Source of the DNA: Elysia chlorotica
Taxonomy: Eukaryota; Mollusca; Gastropoda; Plakobranchidae
Length of the DNA stretch: 64,000 nt
Assembly: GCA_003991915.1 (NCBI GenBank)
Contig: RQTK01000519.1
Span: 284,413-348,412, forward strand
Direction: 5' to 3'
Part shown: positions 50,031 through 61,500 of the stretch, piece after piece
Numbering within the stretch: the first letter of the stretch is position 1
Layout: each line of letters starts with the position of its first letter
Notes under the pieces: generated by a model
Database searches by the model: none
What the model was told of the DNA's origin: nothing
The model's input: the letters and a program-made list of their open reading frames with translations, nothing else
Program-made: the position numbers and the translations under genes

Positions 50031-50240
50031 AGATAGTAGTAATAATAATGATGGTAGTGGTGATAATGATGATGGTGGTGAAAGTAATAGTAATAATGAT
50101 AATGGTAGTAATAGTAATAGTAGCAGTAGCAGTGGTGGTAGTAGTAGTATTAGTGGTGGTAGTGAGGGTAGTGGCAGTAGTGAGGATGGGGGTGGTGGTA
50201 ATGCTAAGAGTGACAGTGGTGACGGTGGGGATAATGGTTA
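50031..50240. repeat. GTA/GAT-rich triplet low-complexity tract
   Basis: Mixed GTAGTA, GATGAT and GGTGGT triplets. The Gly/Ser/Asn- and Val-rich ORFs it supports are artefacts. Confidence 0.9.
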
Positions 50241-50324
50241 ACTTAGTGTGGAGGCAGAGTTAACAGTAATCGCAACAATAGAGACAATATTATGTTAGTG
50301 GGGGTGGTAGCATTAATGACATGG

Positions 50325-50566
50325 GTGTTAACAAATCATTCATTCATTCAGGTGTCAGGTCTGGCGTAGACATCGACGATCAGGGATTTCCAAGCCCCTC
50401 TGTCTTCAGTCCGTCTGAATATTTCCAGCTTAGACAGATTCTTGTTCGATGCGTTTATGAATCGAGACAGACTGTCCATGAAAGTCTGTCGTTGTCGACC
50501 TCGAGCACGTTTTCCTTCCACTTTCCCGTGCAGCATTAGTTTTTCCAGACCGTCGTGTTAACAAAT
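50325..50566 (-). mobile_element. 218-bp 5'-truncated LINE with perfect 12-bp target-site duplication
   Basis: GTGTTAACAAAT at 50,325-50,336 is repeated exactly at 50,555-50,566. Between them, on minus, is the C-terminal end of a LINE ORF (GKVEGKRARGRQRQTFMDSL, then DRGAWKSLIVDVYARPDT), ending in an (AATG)n tail at the left boundary. The GKR-GRQR block matches that of the 25-27 kb LINEs. Confidence 0.93.
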
Positions 50567-51782
50567 AGGGTAACGATAATCATAATGAAAAAAAAAATAG
50601 CAGCAGGGGTAATTAATAATAAAAAAAAAAAAAACGAAAACAAAAAAACAAAACGTAACTACTGCTGAGGTAGTAGGAATGGCTATAGTGGGTAGGTTGC
50701 GATCGTAGGAGCTGCAATAGCCACGGCCATATTTGGAATGGGGGAACAATACTAAATTAGAATACCAATAGGGTAATACCCCCGGTTTTAACTATGCAGC
50801 CATACCAGTTGCACATACTTCTTCAATCTCCCGCCTCACTCATAAAAAGAAAATTAAATGTATAAACCTAACCTTACCCGTCCCCCCAGCGTAGAAGGGA
50901 AGGTTTGTCTTATCTGTCTCAACCTATCCCCCCTTTCCACTTTAGAACCTCCAAAATTAGGGAACCCCATACATAAGAGGACCAGCCTCGTAGTAAAAGA
51001 ATGAACCAGCATTGGGTCTATCATCTCTTGCCTTCCTCTTGATCTTTTGTCTTCTGTTTACGCCGCCTGTCGCCGTATAGGATCCCCCAGGGGAACATAG
51101 GAGACGTTAAACCCGGAGAGAGGGAGAGAATTCTCTCCCTCCCTCTATAGAGAACCATCCATCACTTCGCTACCGGGACAAACAATAGACCCTGCCAATA
51201 ATTTTTGTCTCAAATAAGCTTGCCACATAAGTACAGTTAAACAGCCATATTACCAATATTATGTGATATTTTTTATCATCATATCATTATTCGTTAAGTC
51301 TTAAACTCATCGTCTATCTAGATCATTAACATTTTTTGTTAAAAAATACTGGATTAAATATTTATTGTGTCGAAATTATGAAGTTGAAACAAAATGCTAA
51401 CTGCTTTTTAAACTGAGTCTACATTTTGGCATACATGTCTCATAAACCTGCACATCAAAATGGCGTCCTAGAGCCTTTTCTAGATGACTAGAATGTACTT
51501 CAAGCCACATAAAACCGAATACGTATAACTAAGTTCTAATTATTAATGTTTTGTACACCGAGTTGACACATGCAGGGAAATATTTGATTTGGGTCTCTTT
51601 TGTTTCCATTTGGTAGGCAATTTAGACGTTATGACAGAGTGCCGTGGTACTGATGAGTAACCTTACATGTATACTCTCCTACCTACGGCGCTCTCTTTAA
51701 AATTTTGCTTCAACTTATTATAGATCTAGACATAGATCTATTCAGATTTCAGACCTGCGCAGGGGTAAGGAGCTGATTCATA

Positions 51783-54700
51783 ATGTCCAACAAAAGACCA
51801 GCGGAGGAATCGTCGAGCTCCTCCTCAGGGGCTCCAGCTGCTAAGAAGATGGCCATACCCTATGACTCACTGCAATTGGGAAAAATTTACTCATTGGTGA
51901 GCTGTAACTTAAGTCACCGTTTGATTACATCTTAAGCATAAATTAAATTAAATACAGAAGAAAAATATTCAGTTGAAAATTTAGGCCGATCCAACTAATA
52001 TTTAAAAAAATGAAATTGATTGATCTTATGTTGACTTTAATGTACGTGTGTTGTCCAATATGTTAAAATGCTTTGACAATATGGACTTTTTTCTTCACAG
52101 GAAGAGTTAGACCTGAAGGTATTGGTCTTTCAAAACAAAAAATTGGCAGAGCGTATTGAGCAACGAAAAAAAGCTGAAACAGAGCTTCGCAAGCGGATTG
52201 AGCAACTGGAGAACCGTCAACGTACAGACGATGCTGTCCTCATGATTGTCAATAGATATTGGAACCAGGTAAGTGTTACCTGGCAAACAGTGTACTTTGA
52301 CTTAGATTGCTCTCTAAATCTTGAAAAGATTGTCTCTTTGATTTTCTTGGCGTGGCATTAAAGCAAGAGTTGTTTTGTCATTTGTCTTTGCATGGGTATT
52401 TTTTTTCTTAAGTAAACTTTGGTACACTTAATTCTCTAGTCTTGGCCCGCTGCCTGCTCTCATGCTTTATAAGCCACCCAGATATATATTTTAGTTCACA
52501 GTATGATAATGATATTTGAAGGCTTGTTAAAGACATATCAAACCCTAGATTGAAATATAGCCTAAACATAATGTATGCCAAAGTCAATTTCGTAAACATT
52601 TCTGCTTAATCAAATTCTTGAGTGGAACTATGACTTGCCCTTGATCTTCCCTTTAAAAAAAAAAGTAAAATTGATCATATATGTAACTTTGTAAGTTGAC
52701 AATATCAACATGTAACTCTTATTTTTCTTCTTTCAAACTAGTTTTTTTTCCCTTGAACGAAGCCTTGTGTAAAATCGTACGACACAGACACAACTGATGG
52801 AGTTGTGCCTAGACTATAATATAAGTAAATCATGGTAATGGCATAATTGGTGCTTTGATTTTCTTTAAAAAAGGTTCCTAATTCCTTCTTTTGGATTTTC
52901 AAAAAGACTATATCTTGCAATAGTGCAGACTTCACCCTTTATTTTTCCCTTTTACATTGATTGAAAGCATTTTCAAAATCAAAGTGCATTGCTCAACATG
53001 GTAAATTTTTTTTGGCCTTGTTTCAGCTGGATGAAGATGTGAGAGTCTTGCTGCAGAGATTTGATGCAGAAACTTCTGATGAGACAGAAACCAAGAGTAT
53101 GTAAAATTATAATCAATTTCCTTGGGTTAGAACTTATAAAAACATTACTCATAGGTAATTATCAGTATACATGAGGGTATGAGATTGATTCAAAAGATTG
53201 CTTTTTATAATTCATGTTTTATGGTTATTTTATTTCTTTTAAAGAAAAGTCTTGAAAATATTTTTTAGATATTTTTAAATTCAACTTCTCTTCACACACT
53301 TTTTTGGGCTACAAATGAAATAATTTTAGTATTGTCAAACGGTTTATCAATACAATGTCAGTGTGTATTTTTTTTTATACATTGTTCTTTGTGTATTAGT
53401 TGCATTCATGTATGAATCGAAAACTTAGCTTCTTTGGCCTAGGACTTGAGAGTCTGGATAAAGGGAATGTCTCAGTGATCATAGTCCTTGGCGGATCAGC
53501 GGACATCCGCGATTTTTATCTTGCCGCTACTTTTTCTGCTTTTTTTTCCCTTTTCTCCTTTCCTTCAAAGTCAGCAAATGGCAAAATTTTGTCTTTGAGC
53601 TGTATCAAATTTAAATTCCCTTCTTTTTCAACATTTCTGCATTATGGCCATTGATGTTTTGACATATTTATAGCACATGAATCTAGAGCGCTCAAGCTTT
53701 TAACTAAATTTATAATATGGCTCAGCAAAATAAATAAGAAGTTAACATGTATGATTTTAACAGAATTCCTATTTTAAAAATATCAGATGACTGTTTTCTG
53801 CTGTTCACTCGCTCAAATTTGAAAACTCTTGTGAAGAATTTTCTAAATAACTATTTCTTTGCCCTTAAAAATGTACACGTTCATCTGTAATGACTGAAAT
53901 GAGAACTACTTTCATTTGCCAGAACCTGTTCTTTGTATCAGTGTTTTACTGTGTACTCTCGCTTACTGACCAGATGAAAGCAGTGAGCTGATATCGTTCC
54001 TCACGCTGCTCTCGACCTGGGACAAACAGGAGCTGGAGGAGAAGCTAGGTCAGCGAGTGGAGTTCTCCAAGCGAGCCATCGGCAAGTTGCTCCAGGCGTT
54101 CGACAGGATGCTGCAGAGAAACGAGAAGTTGCACCATGCGATGGAGGACAAGGTGAGAGACTTGACACTCACACTGCAGTGGATTCAATATAAACTTATA
54201 TTCATACTAGCTAGGAACCAATGAAATTTGTGGGGTGGACAAAGCTAAAAAGCAAAAGATCTCTGATTAATTTAGAGTGCTAAAACTAAAAATTATTTTT
54301 TAATAGAATAGGTAAGAAACCTTTAGAATGAAAAATGTTTCACGAAGAGACACACTGTTTCATGCTGTGAAAAACACTATGATTGATTTTTTTAAATGGG
54401 CAGGTGTATTTGTCAGATTTTGTCTGGTTTACTGGTCTGGTAGGTGTTAGTATAATGGGACTGACTGAGACAAGATTTCTGGTTTTCTTGCCCTGTCTCT
54501 GTGTGACAGCACATGAAATTGTCAGATGCAAGTCGAGAAACCTGTCCACAATTATTATACTAGTTGCTGATCCTTACATCAAGAAACCAACCAGCCAATC
54601 ATCTTGAAATGAGGTTTCCAGACAGGTTTTGCACTTCTACCAGATGCAGCTTTGGATGAAATCTTTGGTCGGAGAAAGCAAATTTTTCTCCTAGGTTGCT

Positions 54701-55504
54701 ATAGAGGATCCTCTGATACTCAGGACTTGGCAGGTGCTTTTATACTGCCACTGACCCGACCAGAAGAAAGCATAGTGGTCTGAGAAAGAAATTGAATCGG
54801 AAACTATTGGCTAGCAGCCAACTCTGACAACTGAGCTACCTCGACCTGCAAAAGTTACACACTCAACACTGAAATGGCTTGATTAGAAACATATGATGTG
54901 ATTTATTCATTCACTAGAAATGTCCACCTCTGGTTTTAGAGGCCTAACAAAATGTGCTGTAGATAAAAATATTTCCCCTGTATAACTGTTTCTCGAAATC
55001 TGTGGACTAAGCCTGCACACCTTAATCTTGTTTTTTAAAATTTGAGTTGGAATATTCTTCTTGTCATCAACCTTGTCAATGCTTGGATTCCTAACAGGTT
55101 GAAAAAGAGCAGGAGTCTCTCATTGAAGATGCTACAAAGGCAGATGAGGAGAAAGATGATAAAGAAGAGAAAAAAGAAGATGGTAAATATTGTTATTCAA
55201 TTAAATATAATCTACTTAATATTAGTGTCGCAAGTCATATACAAATATCATAAAACAGGTTTTTAAAATCGGATCACACTTTCAAAAGTAATTAAGTTAC
55301 TTTTTTCCCCCTCTTTTTTATATTATGTTTCTTGCCTTACACTTTTCTATTCCATCAAAATTATTTCCCTGTTATCTTTTCTGTGTATACATTTGGGTGT
55401 TTTAGTAAAAGTAAATAAATATTTGTGAAAATGGACACAGGACATCATGGATAGGATCTATTTGGGGACTGGGTGCTTTTTGCTGGTTTTACTCTAAACC
55501 GTTA

Positions 55505-55585
<81 letters not shown>

Positions 55586-58500
55586 CTGTCTCAGGTGAAG
55601 AGGCGGAGGAGAAGGTCAACAAACCTGCCGAGGAGGAAGAAAAGGGAGAGAAGCCTGCCAAGGAAGAGGAGGCTGAGAAAGCTCAGGAGCCAAGCCTCTC
55701 CGAGGTGGTGAAGGGCGAGCTTGGGGACCTCAAGCAGGAGACGAAACAGTTGCACAATCTGGTCACCCAGCTTCATCAGAGACACCACGAACACACTCTC
55801 AGGGTCAGTTGGCATTTATGATTAACATTTTACCCGTCACGCCACACACATGTTGTACGCATTAATATGCGCCTGTGCTAGCACCTCTTTGCATTGATCT
55901 GCCACATCCTATATTACAAAATAATAAAATGTCAAAGCTTTTACCTTTTGTAAACTTTGGAAAATTCCCCCAAATAGTGTACACACAAGATATTGGCCTT
56001 AAATCGTGCGATGTAAAAAAGTTAATTAAATAATTTTTACAATCCAACACGAACGCTTTGTTCTTTACATAAAAAGATACTGTTAAAATCTAAAGTAAAT
56101 ATCCACAACTATGGCGAAAGATAATTTTATTTAAATGGGTCAAATCTACGAAAAAGGTTACCTATCAACAATTATATGGCAGGTCTTATGCAAAGGAAGC
56201 AGAGATTCACCTAGCTTATAGGCTTATGTTTTTTTTTCCTACTTCAATTTTTGGCTAAAACTTAATCTATACAAAGTCTACCTCTGGCACATCTGTTTTT
56301 GTGGCTTAATATGAAATAATGTAGTTAGATTGCTCAACTGCATCGTATGGGATCTCCCATGAGAACCAATGAGGTCTTCAACTCACAGAGTGGGAACTAA
56401 GAACATTTTTTACTTCACAATCTGAGAATCATAACTATGTTCATTGTGTCCTTGCCTTTTCCCTGTACAGATTTCTGAGCTTCAGGACAAACTGACTGCC
56501 TCGGAGACGGAGATTGCAGAGCTGAAGAACAAAGTGGATGATCTGGAGTACATGAACGAGAAGTCTGAACACAAGAATGACAGTCTGGAGCGGAGGTTGA
56601 CAGAGGTGTCCGAGCGTCTGCAGTTCTACCAAGAGACGACTGGAAACATGCCCATCTCCGGCCTCAAGAATGTTCCTGGCGTGCCCACTGGGAGGGTGAG
56701 TTACTCCCCCCTTAGCTATTGGTTGAGCCTGTGTCAGTATAATGTGACCAGCTGAGAAATTAGTCTTGGGACCCATCCACATGGTATTCTATATTGTGCT
56801 GACAATGGACAATAAAAAATAAACAAACTCCTTAGCAAAGCTGTTAATTTTTACTTTGTTAACTAAGCTTCACTGTGACATACGGACATTGTCATTTATT
56901 TGATCATGCCTTCTTAGCAAAGCGAGCACTCATACTATCAATTGTTTGATACCGGAGGGATACTGTTGTACACCAAAAATATACAAACTAGATTCAATTT
57001 ATCTGAATATTTTATTACATTTGAAACCAAAAAATGTTCATTGTTTCACAGTTGTGTGTATTACAATTTTGAAAATAAAATTCTTATATTTTAATTGAAG
57101 ATCCTTTTTGGATGTATCTTCCAACATCAACTTCCAGAAAATCTTTCTGTTGTGTGCCATGCCTCCTGTCTCTGTCTTTATTTCAAAACCATTCTACAGT
57201 TTTTTTCCCTATATTACAAATAATAATATAACCTTTAAAAAAAAATCTTTTTGTTCACAATTTAGTAGATTCTTTACTCATGTAGTTTCCAACACCAACT
57301 CCCGTAGAACTATTGTGTGCCATTCATCCCTCCTGTGTTATTTGACATCTAAGTCAGTCTTCTATTTTTATTAGATTACAAGTACAAATATACTCTGTTT
57401 AAAAAAACCTGTGTCTCTGCAGCTTGACGAGATTCTGAGCGAGCTCGAGGAGCACAAGGAGCTCTCGGCCAACCGCCTCATGGAGCTGGAGAAACTCAGC
57501 GGCGACTACCAGGAGACGCTCACTCAAGTGGAGAAGCTCAAGATGGACGTAAGCCTCTTCAACCAGTTTTATTTTGCCTGTAGGAAGTGAACACTGTGCC
57601 TAGACAGATAATCTATCCATGTTTTAAAGTTTAGTTTTAATCATATGATTTTTTTGCAATGGAATCAAATTTCCCTCTGAAAAATTTGGGTGTGGGAGAT
57701 TTTAAGTCTTAAATTTCATTGTCACGGTTCTCAGTTATTGACTTCTGTCCCCTTCCCTCTTGCTCCAAGATTTCTCAGTAAATCGGTACTGATACCCTTC
57801 AGTCTCTTGCACCACCTGCCTGAGCAAATCAATATTGAACCACTTTTTTCTCCGTCCCCCACTAGCAGTACCACTTGCCAGAGTAAACCAGTGCTAATAC
57901 CCTTCTCTGTCCCTATGCTAACAGCTCCAACACTTGCCAGAGAATGTGATCCTAGAGACCACAGAGTACAAGTGCCTTCAGTCCCAGTTCTCCGTGCTTT
58001 ACAACGAGAGCATGCAGATCCGAACACACCTGGAGGAGATACGCAACCAGATGACCATCAACAAGAACAACCACGGCCGTCAGATAGAGCAGATGGAGGT
58101 AAGGAGGAGTGTCCAAATCTTATTGTATTGATAAAAACATAGCTTTTGGACTAGCGGGTAGAGAATATATATCATGTTTTAAGTTGAAATTTCCTCAGCA
58201 AAAAAAGTATTTATATTTTGATAGATTTTATTAGATTGCATGGAATTTATTTTTACATACCTTATTCTCAAGACATTTCCATATTCAAAGAGGTTGTCTG
58301 ATTATGTCTATAATTTACTCTCAGGTAAAATAAAAATTCTCTAAAAAAAAAAAGCAATAGTCACATTCCTTTTCTTAATGTACCATGGCAAAAGTTGAAT
58401 TGGTTCGGAAAATCTCTGGTCAATTAAAATTTCTCCCATAGCGGACAACAAATTTAATTTCCTATGACTATTGCGTTAACCAAACTTTAAGCCGTTTGCA

Positions 58501-61500
58501 CAGTGGAGAACACAGGTGTCGTCTCCGGCAACTAAAACCAGATTTCACATCTTGCAGTGATGCTGGTATCAGGCAATTTTTATACATTCAGCTCAGCCTT
58601 TTGTCTATACTTTTATACCGCTTTGACAGTAGCTAGACCATATTCCGAAATTGTGCGATGCCGGTAAGTAAACGCCCAACAGTGGAATGTTACGTGAAAA
58701 TGACACTGATTCTTGCTGTCCCAGATAGATGAGCTTGAGGGCCAGAAGCAGATGCGGACGGAGATGATTCAGGTGGAAGACAGTCTGGCCCAGGTCAGGA
58801 AGGAGTACGACATGCTGCGCATAGAGTTTGAGCAGGCCATGGCCGCTAATGATCAAAACTGTGAGTTGATAGCGTTTGGACCAGAGAACAATGTAAACCT
58901 ACACTGTTGGTATATTTCTTTTTGAGGTTGTTGTAAATAAGTCTACTTGATGTTCCCTAAAAGATGGTATATTTTATAAATACCACATTTTTATCCCCTT
59001 TTTTATTGACCAGAGAGGAACACGGTCAATAATATAATTTTCATAGAAAATTTAAGCGGAAGAATTTCCTCTTATATAGACGGTAAAACTAAAAGAAATC
59101 TAGATTTTCTGAGTCTGTCCTTTTTTAGTGGAGTATGAGGTCAATGAAAGAGCTGTAATAAGTGAGTTTAGAAATATTATAATCAGACCAGGACATTTTC
59201 TGACATTTTCGAAGACCAAGACTCTTCTGACCTGATTTCCGACTCGGTATCCGATCTTAGGAGAAAAAAAAAGTTGGACTTTCTGACATGGTTTTTCCAC
59301 CCACGAATGTCAAAGTCACACCAGTATACATTGTGTAGCCAAACGTTGAGTTGTTTCGTTTTGGAGACCACTTTATTGGGGGTGTATTCAATTAAACACC
59401 TTGGTTAAATTTTTGTTGTTGTTGCACGTGAGTCAACACCTAATATTAGTGTGTGAAAGATATACAAGTGGTGTCCTAATGCATTAACAGAGCTGCCAAC
59501 CCTAACGCTGTTTCTCCTTAAATACGCCAATGCGATTTTTTTACCTAAAAATACAACTGGCTTGATGTTTTTCGCACTGAGCATTTTTGTCGTGCTGCTG
59601 TGATTTTTCTGTTAATCACGCAACCGAACTAGAAAAGAATCGGTCTATAGAAGGTTTCGCGGAAGATTAATTGTTAAAACAATTCAATAATTATATCAAC
59701 ACCTGTCATTTCTGTGTGTTTTTCACTTGCCATTGTGTTATCGTGTTTGGGTTAGTTAACAGTGCCAATGATATTATCAATCCCAACACATTGTTTTCTT
59801 TATTTTTTATTGTACGTCTGAAACTACGAATGATAGTAGTATAGTACCCATCTCTCTATGTTCACATATAGTCCTCGACCATTGCCATCATTTCGAAGGC
59901 ATCAGATAGGTGTCATGTTACTATGTTATCATTCTTCTTAAACTGATGTACGTGATATTCTGATGATATCTACTAAAGTACTGTCATTGAAGTCATGCGC
60001 TCTACAGCTCTCATGTTCTTTTACATGTAATGTAGATCTAGTTCAGACTAAAATGGTGATTGTTCTAGATGTATTAGCCTTATAGAGACATGTACTCTGA
60101 ATCTGAATGATCGGCGTATTGGAGATCAAACTATGAATCAAATCTACATCTAGATGTGAATCTAATCTAGATTTAGATTTTACCAGTCCAGTGCATCCGT
60201 CTACGCTATCTATGGGTCTCAAGGGAGATCCTATACGCACAGGGTTAGAGAGAATAGTACAGGAGACAGGAGTACCATGCTTGACCCAATGATGATCAGG
60301 AGGGAAAAAACAAGTGGCAGATAGAACGGTGCTCAAACCCATGACCTTCTTAACATAATCGCACGGCCTACCCTTTGACCGTTTGATGTTTTGTTTTTTT
60401 AATCCATGGCAAAGTCCCTTGTTAATAAATCACAAGATCAATATTTTTTGCTGGATCACATTGTTAATAATAGGTAGGCTAATATTTCGCCATGTAATGA
60501 GCATGTACGGAAAATAATAGAATATGAGTAAATCTATCATATTGCTTTAATACATTCATTTCATTCGACTAAAACAAGGTTGCTTATTGCTTTTTCACTG
60601 TTCACATTGTTGACTATTAGTAATATAGATGGGCATCAATGCATGTGTACATCAACACTCAAGTCTTGTTTTTAAGACGTCTGGTATTTTTTAATACTAA
60701 AATAACTCAAATTTTACACTAGATGGCTTATTTTGTATTCATTTTTACACTATTTTCTGGGGGAGCATGGAGGGGGTAGGAATTTTTCAGACAATTTTGT
60801 CAAGTATAATGTAATCTTTTATTTTTTTTTTTTATATGGTATTTGTAGTTACTGTAAGACTGTGAATGTTCACTCAAAAGTGTGTAACCACTAAGTTTTC
60901 TTTGTGTGATATGATTTAAAAAATTTTTTTTTTATAAGCTGTAAATATTTTCCCAAATAAAATAAGCAGACTTTGTTGTGCATTTTTTATACAGTGGTTT
61001 TCTATCTATAATTGCTCTCATTGAAACAAATTACTGAGATTCTTTGTTAGTATTAATCACACATACTTGAAAAGATGCTGGTATTTAATGTGTAATCTTA
61101 AGCATGTTATAGTGCAAGATATGCTTAGTCGTTCAATACTGTAAATATGGCAGAATTTTTTACGTTGAAATTGTACAATGATTTCAAATTCTGTTCACAT
61201 ATTAATAGTTCTTCATGATATGTCCAAGTATGTGCCGCTGGTTGGATCATTTTGTGAGATTGCTACACACTCTATGAGCAGAATTTTCGCACCTGGTGTC
61301 TGGACTAGCGGGATGGCATAGATCCATAACTCGTGCACTTTATAATCTACGGCGACCTGATCCCGAGTCGACTAACAAGAGAATTAATCACTTAAAAAAA
61401 AAATGATCTCAACACTGATAAAAATAAAACTGAGAGATGTCTAGCCTGATCCAGAGTCTGCTAACAAAGGGATAAATCATTCTTGTTTTAAAGTGTCTCA

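Noticed and set aside
49764-50263. Several ORFs, including Phe/Cys-rich and Gly/Ser-rich ones
   Set aside because: Products of A-rich LINE tail and GTA/GAT triplet tracts.
53400-53654. 84-residue ORF in Bre1 intron 3
   Set aside because: No splice sites in phase and no similarity to Bre1.
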